A stretch of 64,000 bases of DNA from Vogesella oryzae (lineage in GTDB: Bacteria > Pseudomonadota > Gammaproteobacteria > Burkholderiales > Chromobacteriaceae): NCBI RefSeq assembly GCF_902829295.1, contig NZ_CADEPL010000055.1, positions 1 through 64,000 of the forward strand, read 5' to 3'. Shown here one piece after another: positions 40,567-50,951 of the stretch (positions are counted from its first letter, which is position 1; every line of letters begins with the position of its first letter). The notes under the pieces were generated by a model. The model was given only the letters and a program-made list of their open reading frames with translations. It was not told where the DNA came from and did not search any database. A program made the position numbers and the translations under genes.

Positions 40567-42183
40567 ATGCAAAAGAATCAACACTGGTGGCAAAACACCG
40601 TGATTTACCAGATTTATCCGCGCAGTTACCAGGACAGTAATGGTGATGGTATTGGTGATCTCCCGGGTATTACCCGCCGCCTGCCGCATATTGCGCAACT
40701 GGGCGCCGAGGCGATCTGGATTTCGCCATTCTTTACTTCGCCGATGGCCGATTTCGGTTACGACGTTTCCGATTACTGCGATGTGGACCCGATGTTCGGC
40801 ACGCTGGACGATTTCCGCGCCCTGGTTGGCCGCGCCCATGAACTGGGGCTGAAAGTGCTGATCGACCTGGTGCTTAGCCATACCTCCGACCAGCACCCGT
40901 GGTTTGCCGAAAGCCGCGCCAGCCGCGACAACGCCCGCGCCGACTGGTACGTGTGGGCCGACCCGCGCGCCGATGGCACGCCGCCCAACAACTGGCTCAG
41001 CATTTTTGGCGGCAGCGCCTGGCAGTGGGATGCCCGTCGCGGCCAGTACTACCTGCACAATTTCCTCACCAGCCAGCCGGACCTCAACTTCCACCAGCCG
41101 GCGGTGCAGGACGCGGTGCTGGACGTGGCGCGCTTCTGGCTGCAGCTGGGGGTGGATGGCTTCCGGCTGGATACCGTCAACTTCTACACCCACGACGCGC
41201 AGCTGCGTGACAACCCGCCGCAGCCGGCTGGCAGCTACGCCGGCGGCGTGCCGCGCAGCAACCCGTACGCCTTCCAGCGCCACCTGTACGACAAGACGCA
41301 ACCGGAAAACCTGACCTTCATCCGCCGCCTGCGCCGCCTGTGCGACGAGTTCAGCGCCATCACCGTGGGGGAGATCGGCGACGATTTGCAGTACCAGACG
41401 CTATGCGACTACACCGCCGGCAGCGATCTGCTGCACATGGCCTACGTGTTCACGCTGCTGACCGACGATTGCCACCCGCGCTACCTGCACCGCGTGCTGC
41501 AGGAGTACGTGGCCGAGGCCGGTGACGCCACCGTGTGCTGGGCGCTATCCAACCACGACAACATCCGCGTGGTCAGCCGTTGGGCGGCGCTGGGCGGCAG
41601 CGAGGCGGCGCGCGCCCGCGTGTTTGCCATGCTGCTGCTGGCGCTGCCGGGGCCGGTGTGCATTTACCAGGGCGAGGAGCTGGGCTGGCCGGAAGCGGAG
41701 ATCAGCTACGAACAGCTGCAAGACCCGTACGCCAAGGTGCTGTGGCCCGAGTTCAAAGGCCGCGACGGTTGCCGCACGCCGATGGCGTGGGACGACAGCG
41801 CCGACGGCGGCTTCGGCAGCGCGCAGCCGTGGCTGCCGCTGTGGCCGGCGCACCGTGCTGCGGCGGTGGCACAACAGTCGGCACAGGCTGACAGCACGCT
41901 GGCGTTCTGGCGGCAGTTGCTGGCCTGGCGCCGTCAGCAGCCGGCCTTGCACGGTGGCGATTTCGTGCTGGGCGCGGCCGACGACAGTCTGCTGCGCTTT
42001 GGCCGCAGCGGTCATGGCCAGCAGCTGCAGTGTGTGTTCAACCTGGGTAGCACGGCGGCCAACCTGCCGCTGCCGGCAGGCGCCAGCGTGCTGCTGCATA
42101 GCGACGGTAGCCAGGCTGCCGGACAAGTCATCGAACTGGCGCCGATGTCGGCTGCCTTCATCCAGCTGGCCGTGGAGGGCTGA
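40567..42183 (+). CDS. Alpha-glucosidase (GH13)
   Basis: Cytoplasmic enzyme that hydrolyses alpha-glucosides delivered by the transporter. The 538-residue protein begins WWQNTVIYQIYPRSYQDSNGDGIGDL and has the GH13 catalytic set: nucleophile Asp in GFRLDTVNF, acid/base Glu in TVGEIGDD and transition-state Asp in SNHDNIRV. No signal peptide. ATG at 40567 is preferred because AAGGA lies nine bases before it; ATG at 40558 is too close. It resembles AglA-type enzymes acting on sucrose, maltose, turanose or trehalulose. Substrate not determined from sequence. Confidence 0.93.
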   Translation: MQKNQHWWQNTVIYQIYPRSYQDSNGDGIGDLPGITRRLPHIAQLGAEAIWISPFFTSPMADFGYDVSDYCDVDPMFGTLDDFRALVGRAHELGLKVLIDLVLSHTSDQHPWFAESRASRDNARADWYVWADPRADGTPPNNWLSIFGGSAWQWDARRGQYYLHNFLTSQPDLNFHQPAVQDAVLDVARFWLQLGVDGFRLDTVNFYTHDAQLRDNPPQPAGSYAGGVPRSNPYAFQRHLYDKTQPENLTFIRRLRRLCDEFSAITVGEIGDDLQYQTLCDYTAGSDLLHMAYVFTLLTDDCHPRYLHRVLQEYVAEAGDATVCWALSNHDNIRVVSRWAALGGSEAARARVFAMLLLALPGPVCIYQGEELGWPEAEISYEQLQDPYAKVLWPEFKGRDGCRTPMAWDDSADGGFGSAQPWLPLWPAHRAAAVAQQSAQADSTLAFWRQLLAWRRQQPALHGGDFVLGAADDSLLRFGRSGHGQQLQCVFNLGSTAANLPLPAGASVLLHSDGSQAAGQVIELAPMSAAFIQLAVEG

Positions 42184-42185
42184 TC

Positions 42186-43307
42186 ATGAGCGAAATCCGA
42201 CTGCAAGGTATTCATAAGCGCTTTGGTGGCAACCCCATCCTGGCCGACATCAACCTCACCATCGCACCGGGCGAGTTCTGCGTGTTCATCGGCCCGTCCG
42301 GTTGTGGCAAGTCCACGCTGCTGCGGCTGATCGCCGGCCTGGACGACGCCAGTGGCGGCGAGCTGTACATCGACGGCCGCTGCGTTAACGAGGTGCCGCC
42401 GGCGCAACGCGATGTGGCGATGGTGTTCCAGAGCTACGCGCTGTACCCGCACATGACGGTGTACGACAACATGGCCTTCGGCCTGCGCCACCTGAAGCTG
42501 GGCAAAACCGAGATCGAACGCCGCGTGCGCAGCGCCGCCGAGTCGCTGCACCTTACTGCGCTGCTGGACCGCAAGCCGGGCGCATTGTCTGGCGGCCAGC
42601 GCCAGCGGGTGGCCATCGGGCGCGCCATCGTGCGGCAGCCCAAGGTGTTTCTGTTTGACGAGCCGCTGTCCAACCTGGACGCCTCGCTGCGCGTGAAGAC
42701 GCGGGTGGAGATTGCCCGTCTGCACCGCGCGCTGGGGAGCGCCAGCATGGTGTATGTGACGCACGACCAGGTGGAGGCGATGACGCTGGCCGACAAGATC
42801 GTGCTGCTCAAGCCGCTGGCCGGACAGGAGGGAGTGCCCAGTATTGCCCAGGTGGGCCACCCGCTGGAGCTGTACCACCACCCGAAGAACCGCTTCGTGG
42901 CCGGTTTCATCGGCTCGCCGGGCATGAACTTCTTTCCTGCCGGGGTGAGCATGGCGCGCAGCGACGGCCTGCAATGCCAGGCGGGCAGCGCCACCGTGCT
43001 GGCGGAGGTGAATGCGGCGGGGCTGGTGGCCGGCAGTGCGGTGACGCTGGGCATCCGCCCCGAGCATGTGCAGGTGGGAGAGGGTAGCCTGCTGGGCCGC
43101 ATTACCCATCTGGAGCACCTGGGCGAACACAGCTACGCCTATCTGGATAGCGATCTGTCTCCGGCGCCGTTAGTTGTGAAGCTGACTGCTCAGGGCGCTG
43201 TTATCGGCGACAGCCTGCGCTTTACGCTCCCGGCCGATCGCGTGCATGTGTTCGATGCCGCCGACGAGGCGCTGCCACGGCTGGCGGCCAACCTGGCCGC
43301 GGCCTGA
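42186..43307 (+). CDS. Sugar ABC transporter ATP-binding protein (MalK/UgpC family)
   Basis: A 373-residue ATPase with Walker A GPSGCGKST, signature LSGGQRQRVAIGRAI, Walker B VFLFDEPLSNLDAS, the H-loop (THDQVEAMT) and a C-terminal TOBE/OB regulatory domain. It drives the two permeases upstream. It starts two bases after the glucosidase stop and closes the operon. Confidence 0.95.
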   Translation: MSEIRLQGIHKRFGGNPILADINLTIAPGEFCVFIGPSGCGKSTLLRLIAGLDDASGGELYIDGRCVNEVPPAQRDVAMVFQSYALYPHMTVYDNMAFGLRHLKLGKTEIERRVRSAAESLHLTALLDRKPGALSGGQRQRVAIGRAIVRQPKVFLFDEPLSNLDASLRVKTRVEIARLHRALGSASMVYVTHDQVEAMTLADKIVLLKPLAGQEGVPSIAQVGHPLELYHHPKNRFVAGFIGSPGMNFFPAGVSMARSDGLQCQAGSATVLAEVNAAGLVAGSAVTLGIRPEHVQVGEGSLLGRITHLEHLGEHSYAYLDSDLSPAPLVVKLTAQGAVIGDSLRFTLPADRVHVFDAADEALPRLAANLAAA

Positions 43308-43337
43308 GTCAGCCGGCGGCGGTTTCGTTTTTCCCGG

Positions 43338-43366
43338 ATAAAGGCATCGCAAGGTGCCTTTATTTA
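43338..43366 (+). terminator. Terminator of the alpha-glucoside operon
   Basis: ATAAAGGCA at 43338-43346 pairs with TGCCTTTAT at 43355-43363, followed by TTATTTA. Confidence 0.7.
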
Positions 43367-43549
43367 TTTATGCAATATTTCAATTATTAATATCCGGTTT
43401 TGATTGTGAATATTATTTTGTTGCTGGTAACCAATTCATTTTAAAAAAATTCAGGCATTGTTTTGTAATTTGTTGGCTACATTATTGTCACCGTTTTAAA
43501 TGGCCATCACCGGTGGAACGCCGGAAAATAAACATAAACGGAGACAAGT
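43367..43549. other. AT-rich porin leader region
   Basis: About 180 bases of strongly AT-rich sequence, unlike its surroundings, which must carry the porin promoter. Several TTG- and TAT-like hexamers are present but none is spaced well enough to name. A CACCGGTG palindrome lies near 43508-43515. Confidence 0.5.
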
Positions 43550-44515
43550 ATGATCCAGAATAAAAACATCCTGCTGCTGGTTGGCATTCTGATGACTGGC
43601 CACGCTTTTGCCCTGGATGGCGATATCAAGCTTACCGGCAAGATTGAAGTCGGTATGGCATCGAAAAAAGAAAACGGTATTACTAATCGTGCGGTGGAAG
43701 ATGGTGGTTCCGAATTGGATGTGGTGGGCAGTGCCGATATCGGTAATGGTTTGAAAGCGCTGCTGCAGGTAAATACCGATATCAAACTGGATAATAATAA
43801 GGGTACCGATTATTTCGCCAATGGCGATACCTTTGTCGGTCTGCAGGGTGATTTCGGTACCGTGAAACTGGGCCGGGGCATCAATGCCTACGGTGACGGC
43901 TACTTCAAGGCCAATCTGTACGCCTACGACGTAGGCCCGGATCGTGGCGATATCGCCAGCGGTGGTGGTTCTGGCCGTGGCGCCTTCAAATACGAAGCGC
44001 CCAACCTGAATGGCCTGGCGCTGTCGTTCAGCTACTCGCCGGGTGAAGACAAGACCACCACCCAGCCGCGCGCGACCGACGCCTGGGCGGCCAGCGGCAC
44101 CTACGAGCAAGGCATGTTCGGTGCCCGACTGTCGGTTGGCCAGCAGAAAGTAGCTGCCGGCGGTACGCTGAAAGACACGCTGCTGGCGTTCAAAGTGATG
44201 CCGGCTGCCGGTCTGACCCTGGCGACCGAGTTCAACAACTCCAAGAATGTCAGCGGCCCGATGCAAAAGAGCGTGGGAGTGTACGCCGAGTACAAGCCGC
44301 AGCGTGTCGGCGTACGTGCCGGCTACATCAACACCAACGACTACGGCTATGTGAATGGCGGCAAGCACAAGGTGAGTCTGCTGGGTGCCGATTACGATTT
44401 GTCCAGCAAGGAAAGCCGTTTCCAGACCAGCCTGTTAGTCGAATTCAAGTCTGACAAGAAGAACGGTAACCCGCGAGACAATTCGCTGTTTGCTGGTGTG
44501 CACATCGGCTTTTGA
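43550..44515 (+). CDS. Outer-membrane porin (betaproteobacterial general porin family)
   Basis: A 321-residue beta-barrel with a signal peptide ending GHAFA. Mature-protein features include DGDIKLTGKIEVG at the start, FVGLQGDFGTVKLGRGINAY and the C-terminal aromatic strand ending HIGF, the Bam recognition signature. It forms a trimeric diffusion channel in this family. It lies between the sugar ABC operon and a sugar kinase, so it may serve sugar entry. AT-rich codon choice at its 5' end differs from its neighbours. Confidence 0.92.
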   Translation: MIQNKNILLLVGILMTGHAFALDGDIKLTGKIEVGMASKKENGITNRAVEDGGSELDVVGSADIGNGLKALLQVNTDIKLDNNKGTDYFANGDTFVGLQGDFGTVKLGRGINAYGDGYFKANLYAYDVGPDRGDIASGGGSGRGAFKYEAPNLNGLALSFSYSPGEDKTTTQPRATDAWAASGTYEQGMFGARLSVGQQKVAAGGTLKDTLLAFKVMPAAGLTLATEFNNSKNVSGPMQKSVGVYAEYKPQRVGVRAGYINTNDYGYVNGGKHKVSLLGADYDLSSKESRFQTSLLVEFKSDKKNGNPRDNSLFAGVHIGF

Positions 44516-44561
44516 TGCCGTTGTGCATGGCAGCGTGTGCTGCCGGCTCCAGAGGTCCTGG

Positions 44562-44588
44562 CCTGCCGTCCTGCGGCAGGTTTTTTTT
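44562..44588 (+). terminator. Terminator of the porin gene
   Basis: CCTGCCG at 44562-44568 pairs with CGGCAGG at 44574-44580, followed by eight T residues. It lies just before the kinase Shine-Dalgarno site, so readthrough would be needed for co-expression. Confidence 0.88.
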
Positions 44589-44603
44589 CATGCAGGAGAC
44601 GCA

Positions 44604-45539
44604 ATGACACAGCCCTTACCGGCCTTGCTCTGTTTTGGCGAGGCCTTGACCGACATGATCATCCAGTCTGATGACCGCTGGCTGTCGCGCCCCGGCGGCG
44701 CGCCGTGGAACGTGGCACGCATCCTGGCTGGCTGGGGGCTACCGGCTGCCTTTGCCGGCAGCATCAGCCGTGACTGCTTTGGCGACGCGCTGCTGGCCGC
44801 CAGTGCCGAGGCCGGACTGGATTTGCGCTACCTGCAGCAAGTTGACGCCGCGCCCCTGCTGGCCATGGTGTACAGCACACAGCAGCCGCGCTACTTCTTT
44901 GTGGGCGACAACAGTGCTGACCTGCACTTCGATGCGGCCAACCTGCCGCAGGATTGGCGGCAAGCGGCGCGCTGGGCGCTGTTCGGCGGCATCAGCCTGG
45001 CCCGCCAGCCGCTGGCGGGGCATTTGCTGGCGCAGGCCCGGCAACTTAAGGCCGCCGGCACCCGCATCGCCTACGACCCGAATTTCCGTGTGGTGATGGA
45101 TGCCGGCTACGATGGCATGTTGCGCGAGATGGTGATGCTGGCCGACGTGATCAAGGTGTCCGACGAAGACCTGGTCGGCCTGTTCCGCCACGATGATCAG
45201 GCGGCAGCGCTGGCCACATTGCGGCAGTGGAACCCGCAGGCGTGGCTGCTGTACACGCAAGGAGCCGCCGGCGCGCAGCTGTGGATCGGGGAACATGTAT
45301 GGCAACTGGCACCACCGCCGGTGGCGGTGGTGGATACAGTGGGGGCAGGGGATGCCAGCATGGCCGGCTTGCTGGCCAGCCTGTGGCAGACACCGCAGGC
45401 GGTGCCGATGCGGCATCTGGCGACCGCAGTGGCCAGTGGCTGTGCCGCGTGTGGCGTAGCCGGGGCTGCCATTCCGCCGTGGAGCACGGTGGTCAGTTTG
45501 TTGACAGGCCTGGTGCCGCAGGTGCAGCAGTTGCGCTAG
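44604..45539 (+). CDS. PfkB-family carbohydrate kinase (probable fructokinase)
   Basis: A 311-residue ribokinase-fold kinase with the N-terminal signature RPGGAPWNVARILAGWG and the C-terminal anion hole and catalytic base DTVGAGDASMAG. The pattern FGEALTDMI at the start and PGGAPWNVA favour fructokinase over ribokinase. AGGAG precedes the ATG at 44604. In this setting it would phosphorylate the fructose released from an alpha-glucoside such as sucrose. Substrate is inferred. Confidence 0.87.
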   Translation: MTQPLPALLCFGEALTDMIIQSDDRWLSRPGGAPWNVARILAGWGLPAAFAGSISRDCFGDALLAASAEAGLDLRYLQQVDAAPLLAMVYSTQQPRYFFVGDNSADLHFDAANLPQDWRQAARWALFGGISLARQPLAGHLLAQARQLKAAGTRIAYDPNFRVVMDAGYDGMLREMVMLADVIKVSDEDLVGLFRHDDQAAALATLRQWNPQAWLLYTQGAAGAQLWIGEHVWQLAPPPVAVVDTVGAGDASMAGLLASLWQTPQAVPMRHLATAVASGCAACGVAGAAIPPWSTVVSLLTGLVPQVQQLR

Positions 45540-45564
45540 AAGGGTTCTCTGCAAAACCAACAAC

Positions 45565-45586
45565 AAGGCCGCCTGCGGGCGGCCTT
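45565..45586. terminator. Bidirectional terminator between the kinase and mscL
   Basis: AAGGCCGCC and GGCGGCCTT form a perfect stem with a TGCG loop between two convergent genes. Confidence 0.85.
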
Positions 45587-45600
45587 TGTCATGAGCCGGA

Positions 45601-46062
45601 TCAGTCCAGCTGCGAGGTGCAGCATGGGCAGCGGCTGGCTTTCAGCGGAATGCTGGACAGGCAGTAGCGGCATTCCTTGCTGGTGACTTCGGCCGGCGCT
45701 TCGGCTTTCTCTTCGCGTTTCAGGCGGTTGATGACTTTCACCAGCATGAAGATGGCAAATGCCACGATGGTGAAGCTCACCAGCGCGTTGATGAACAGGC
45801 CGATGTTGAGGGTAACGGCACCGGCTTCCTTGGCTGCCGCTACCGAGGCGTACGGCGCGGCGGCCTTGGCGCCTTCCTTCAATACCAGGAACAGGTTGGC
45901 AAAGTCGACATTGCCGACCAGCAGGCCGATGGGCGGCATGATCACGTCGTCTACCAGCGATTTGACGATGGCACCGAACGCGCCGCCGATAACCACACCG
46001 ACAGCCAGATCGATGACATTGCCGCGCATGGCAAATTCGCGGAACTCCTTGATGATGGACAT
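45601..46062 (-). CDS. mscL: Large-conductance mechanosensitive channel with cysteine-rich tail
   Basis: Pentameric emergency valve opening on membrane tension. The 153-residue protein begins [30 protein letters not shown] and has the two MscL membrane helices (about 15-45 and 85-110). After the usual cytoplasmic helix it carries an extra C-terminal element with CRYC and CPCC, spaced like a zinc ribbon, which typical MscL (about 136 residues) lacks. The ATG at 46062 is chosen from the conserved start; the long in-frame upstream extension is not coding. Confidence 0.95.
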   Translation of the reverse strand: MSIIKEFREFAMRGNVIDLAVGVVIGGAFGAIVKSLVDDVIMPPIGLLVGNVDFANLFLVLKEGAKAAAPYASVAAAKEAGAVTLNIGLFINALVSFTIVAFAIFMLVKVINRLKREEKAEAPAEVTSKECRYCLSSIPLKASRCPCCTSQLD

Positions 46063-46199
46063 ATAGCCCCCCTTGTTTTTGATGGTGGATGGATAGTGCC
46101 GCCAGTATCGGCAAATTTGCTGCAAATTTGAAGCCTGGATGGCGAAAGCCGCGCGGCGGCGTTGATTCCGGGTCGGCGCCTTGCGGGCTGCTGACAATA

Positions 46200-46228
46200 A
46201 AAAACCCCGGTTAGCGAACCGGGGTTTT
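46200..46228 (-). terminator. Terminator of the lactate permease gene
   Basis: AAAACCCCGGTT and AACCGGGGTTTT form a perfect 12-base stem with an AGCG loop. It is bidirectional and lies just beyond the permease stop. Confidence 0.9.
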
Positions 46229-46244
46229 GCTGGCAGACGGGGTG

Positions 46245-47912
<1,668 letters not shown>

Positions 47913-48185
47913 GTTTCTCTCCTTGTTGTATCGGATGCGGCGTTGCTTGTCCTTGTTGGCAAGCGGGTTTTGTTGCGCACGGCCGGACTGTAGCGGGAGA
48001 GAAAATGCTTGTCTGTTGGGGCTGCCCCTTGCGGGGAAACCCTTAACTGCGCCGAAAAGCGGCGATTATTAGCCGATCGCGCACGTCTGCAGCCGGCTTG
48101 GCTGCAGACTGGCAGCAAGGGGCGCCGGATGTGACAAGGCCCGGCTTAGCCGGGCCTTGGACGGGGAGGGTAATGCGGCCAACGT
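47913..48185. other. Intergenic region with two hairpins between lldP and lpxH
   Basis: 273 bases without a gene. It must carry the lldP promoter. TCTGCAGCC/GGCTGCAGA (48086-48108) is a perfect nine-base stem. CAAGGCCCGGC/GCCGGGCCTTG (48135-48159) is a perfect eleven-base stem with a TTA loop, close to the lpxH stop and probably its terminator although it lacks a T run. A dispersed-word copy lies at 48175. Confidence 0.6.
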
Positions 48186-48920
48186 TCAGTGATGCGGCAG
48201 TGCCAGTGGATGGGCGCTGAGGCCGACGCTGTCCAGCCGCAGGTAGCCGCCGTGGCCGTCGTGCCAGTCGGCAATCACCCAGCGCTCGCGCTCTTCGCCG
48301 TTGACGCGGTGCTCGTGGCGCGCCGGACGGTGGGTGTGACCGTGGATCAGGGTGGCACCGGGGTAGCGTGCCAGCAGCGCCTCGATGGCGGCCGGGGTGA
48401 CATCGCTGATCTCGCTCGGGCCTTGGGTCTGTTTTTTCTGCTCGCTCATGCCGCGCACCTGGCGGGCAATGGCATGGCGCTCGGCCAGCGACTTCTGCAG
48501 GAACGCGGCCTGCCATGCCGGCTGGCGCACCATGGCGCGGAATTGCTGGTAGGGCGCATCGTCGGTGCATTCGCCGTCGCCGTGAACCAGCAGATAGTCG
48601 CGGCCATATGCCTTCAGCAAATGCGGTTCTTCCAGCAGGGTGGCACCACTGGCGGCGGCAAAGCCCGGCCCCAGCAGGAAGTCGCGATTGCCGCGCATCA
48701 CGAACAGCGGGGTGACGGCGGAAAAGTCGCGCATCGCCGCCAGCATGGTATCGCTGAATGCCTGCCGGTCGTCGTCACCCACCCAGTATTCGAACAGGTC
48801 GCCCAGGATGTAGAGTGCATCGATCTTGCCGCGCCACTCGGCCAGGGTGCGGGTGAACAGCTCGCCCAGCCAGCTGGCTTCGTCATGCAGGTGCAGATCG
48901 GAAATGAAATGGATGGCCAT
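48186..48920 (-). CDS. lpxH: UDP-2,3-diacylglucosamine diphosphatase
   Basis: Calcineurin-like phosphoesterase of lipid A synthesis that makes lipid X from UDP-2,3-diacylglucosamine. The 244-residue protein has the metal motifs ISDLHLHDE, ILGDLFEYWVGDD, RGNRDFLLG and HGHTHRP. The ATG at 48920 begins the fold directly. It lies 53 bases after ppiB on the same strand and may share its transcript. Confidence 0.95.
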   Translation of the reverse strand: MAIHFISDLHLHDEASWLGELFTRTLAEWRGKIDALYILGDLFEYWVGDDDRQAFSDTMLAAMRDFSAVTPLFVMRGNRDFLLGPGFAAASGATLLEEPHLLKAYGRDYLLVHGDGECTDDAPYQQFRAMVRQPAWQAAFLQKSLAERHAIARQVRGMSEQKKQTQGPSEISDVTPAAIEALLARYPGATLIHGHTHRPARHEHRVNGEERERWVIADWHDGHGGYLRLDSVGLSAHPLALPHH

Positions 48921-48973
48921 GATCAGTCGTCAAAAAGGGCCGCACAAGGCGGCCCGTGGTCGGCACAAGCGGC

Positions 48974-49471
48974 TTAGCCCTGGATGATCTCGGCTTTTTC
49001 GATGACTACCGGAGTCAGCGGCACGTCCTGGTGGCCGCCGGCACGACCGGTTGCCACGGTCTTGATGCGGTCAACCACGTCCTGGCCTTGCACTACCTGG
49101 CCGAATACGCAGTAGCCCCAGCCCTGCATGGTTTCGGCGCGGAAATCGAGGAAGTCGTTATCGGCGACGTTGATGAAGAACTGGGCGCTGGCGGAATGCG
49201 GGTCCGGGGTGCGGGCCATGGCAATGGTGTAGGTCTTGTTGGAGACACCGTTGTTGGCTTCGTTCTTGATGGTGTCGCGGGTGTCTTTCTGTTCCATGTC
49301 GGCAGTGAAACCGCCGCCCTGGATCATGAAGCCATTGATTACGCGATGAAAGATGGTGCCGTTGTAGTGGCCATCCAGTACGTATTGCTCGAAGTTGGCG
49401 ACGGTTTTCGGCGCCTTGTCGGCAAACATTTCCAGCACGATGTCACCGTGGTTGGTGCTCAGCTTGATCAT
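48974..49471 (-). CDS. ppiB: Cytoplasmic peptidyl-prolyl cis-trans isomerase B (cyclophilin)
   Basis: A 165-residue cyclophilin beginning [24 protein letters not shown]. It has the catalytic [13 protein letters not shown] and the [19 protein letters not shown] motif. No signal peptide, so cytoplasmic. It lies 21 bases downstream of the periplasmic paralogue; the two probably arose by duplication and form an operon with lpxH. Confidence 0.95.
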   Translation of the reverse strand: MIKLSTNHGDIVLEMFADKAPKTVANFEQYVLDGHYNGTIFHRVINGFMIQGGGFTADMEQKDTRDTIKNEANNGVSNKTYTIAMARTPDPHSASAQFFINVADNDFLDFRAETMQGWGYCVFGQVVQGQDVVDRIKTVATGRAGGHQDVPLTPVVIEKAEIIQG

Positions 49472-49492
49472 GAGTCTATCCTTAAGTGTTGC

Positions 49493-50056
49493 TCAGGGTT
49501 TGTAGGTAGCTTTGGTAATGATGACCGGCTCCAGCGGCACATCCTGCATGCCGCCAATGTAGCCGGTGCGTACCTTGGAAATCCGGTTTACGACGTCCAT
49601 GCCGGCAATGACCTTGCCAAAGACGGTATAGCCCCAGCCTTCCGGAGTCTTGCTGCGGAAGTCGAGGAAGTCGTTGTTCACCAGATTGATGAAGAACTGC
49701 GAGGTGGCGGAATTCGGGTTCGGCGTGCGTGCCATAGCGATACTGCCGATCACGTTTTTCAGGCCGTTGTCTGCCTCGATCATTACCGGCGCGCGAGTCG
49801 GCTTCTGTTCCAGGTTGCCATTCTGCACCGTGAAGCCGCCGCCCTGGATCATGAAGCCATCAATCACGCGATGGAACAGGGTGTTGCTGTAGTGGCCGGC
49901 TTTGACGTAGGCCACGAAGTTTTCCACCGTCTTTGGCGCTTTGGCCGGATTCAGCTCGATGGTGATCGGGCCCTTGTTGGTGGTCAGTTCCACGGTCGGA
50001 ACGGCCTGCGCCGCCAGCGGCAGCAGCAACAATAGTGATGTCAGCAGTTTTTTCAT
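49493..50056 (-). CDS. ppiA: Periplasmic peptidyl-prolyl cis-trans isomerase A (cyclophilin)
   Basis: A 187-residue cyclophilin with a signal peptide (MKKLLTSLLLLLPLAAQA) and the core FHRVIDGFMIQGG and AMARTPNPNSATSQFFINL. It assists protein folding in the periplasm. The ATG at 50056 starts the signal peptide directly; an in-frame extension to 50146 is not credible. Its divergent neighbour is flgP. Confidence 0.94.
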   Translation of the reverse strand: MKKLLTSLLLLLPLAAQAVPTVELTTNKGPITIELNPAKAPKTVENFVAYVKAGHYSNTLFHRVIDGFMIQGGGFTVQNGNLEQKPTRAPVMIEADNGLKNVIGSIAMARTPNPNSATSQFFINLVNNDFLDFRSKTPEGWGYTVFGKVIAGMDVVNRISKVRTGYIGGMQDVPLEPVIITKATYKP

Positions 50057-50152
50057 GCGCGGCAATCCGGGGTGTGCAATGGGCGGGAGTTTAGCATGCT
50101 CGTTGCCGGGCGGCAGCCGTTGCCGGCCTTGAAGCGCTGCTTGCAAATAGCC

Positions 50153-50179
50153 TCAAGCTTTGTGAACCGGAGCCGATAA
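50153..50179 (+). promoter_or_regulatory. FliA (sigma-28) promoter of flgPT
   Basis: TCAAGCTT at 50153-50160 matches the sigma-28 -35 consensus TAAAGTTT at 6 of 8 positions. GCCGATAA at 50172-50179 matches the -10 consensus exactly, with the expected 11-base spacer. It lies about 46 bases before the flgP start. Confidence 0.78.
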
Positions 50180-50225
50180 AGCAGACACGCTGTACAACAA
50201 TATAGATAGCTTGCGGAGCTGCACC

Positions 50226-50945
50226 ATGAACTTAATCAGACTGTTACCAGGCCTGCTGGCCCTTACCGCGCTGACTGCCTGCGCCTCTACTCCTGCAGCG
50301 CAGGCAGAAGGCCAGCAATGGATGGTAGTGGCTGCCGCACCGGCACCTGCGGCCAACGTTGAAGAGGCGCCGGCGGTGGCTGGCAGCCACGAACAGCTGG
50401 GTATTGCCCGCCAGCCGGTCATGACCCAGAACGGGGTAATGATGGGGGGCGGTTATGTCGGGCCGTTGTCCGATCCGCCGGCACCGAAAGCCGAAACCTA
50501 TAACGCCCTGCGCATCCGCGTGATTGGCCGCGGCGCACCGCCGTCCGGCAAGGATCTGTCGCCGGTGCAGCGTCGCCTGCTGGCGATGCGCGCCGCGCAA
50601 CTGGATGCCTATCGCGCCATTGCCGAACAGGTGCAGGGCTTCAAATTGTCCGGTAACAGCTCGGTAGGCAATCTGGTGGCCAGCAACGACAGCTTCCGCG
50701 TCTATGTCGATGCCTATCTGCGTGGCGTGCGCTTGCTGTCCACCGAGTTCAAGCCGGATGGCAGTAGCGAGAGCATTGCCGAGATGGTGCTGGACGAGGG
50801 CTTCTTCAAAGCTTACCGTACGGCTCTGGCGACCACCGGCAATGTGGCCACCGCGGCCCGTGTCCTGCCGGCCAGCGATGGCAGCAAGCTTGGCTGTACT
50901 GACAGCGGCTGCGTGTATGGCGGGGACTTCTACGTTGCACACTGA
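50226..50945 (+). CDS. flgP: FlgP-like LPP20 lipoprotein
   Basis: A 239-residue outer-membrane lipoprotein with lipobox LTAC at residues 16-19 and an LPP20 domain (LAMRAAQLDAYRAIAEQVQGF). In Vibrio, FlgP surrounds the flagellar basal body with FlgO and FlgT as part of the outer H ring. The ATG at 50226 follows GGAG. The next gene is FlgT-like and the promoter is of FliA type, which supports the flagellar assignment. A partner FlgO gene is not seen in the window. Confidence 0.8.
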   Translation: MNLIRLLPGLLALTALTACASTPAAQAEGQQWMVVAAAPAPAANVEEAPAVAGSHEQLGIARQPVMTQNGVMMGGGYVGPLSDPPAPKAETYNALRIRVIGRGAPPSGKDLSPVQRRLLAMRAAQLDAYRAIAEQVQGFKLSGNSSVGNLVASNDSFRVYVDAYLRGVRLLSTEFKPDGSSESIAEMVLDEGFFKAYRTALATTGNVATAARVLPASDGSKLGCTDSGCVYGGDFYVAH

Positions 50946-50951
50946 GACATA

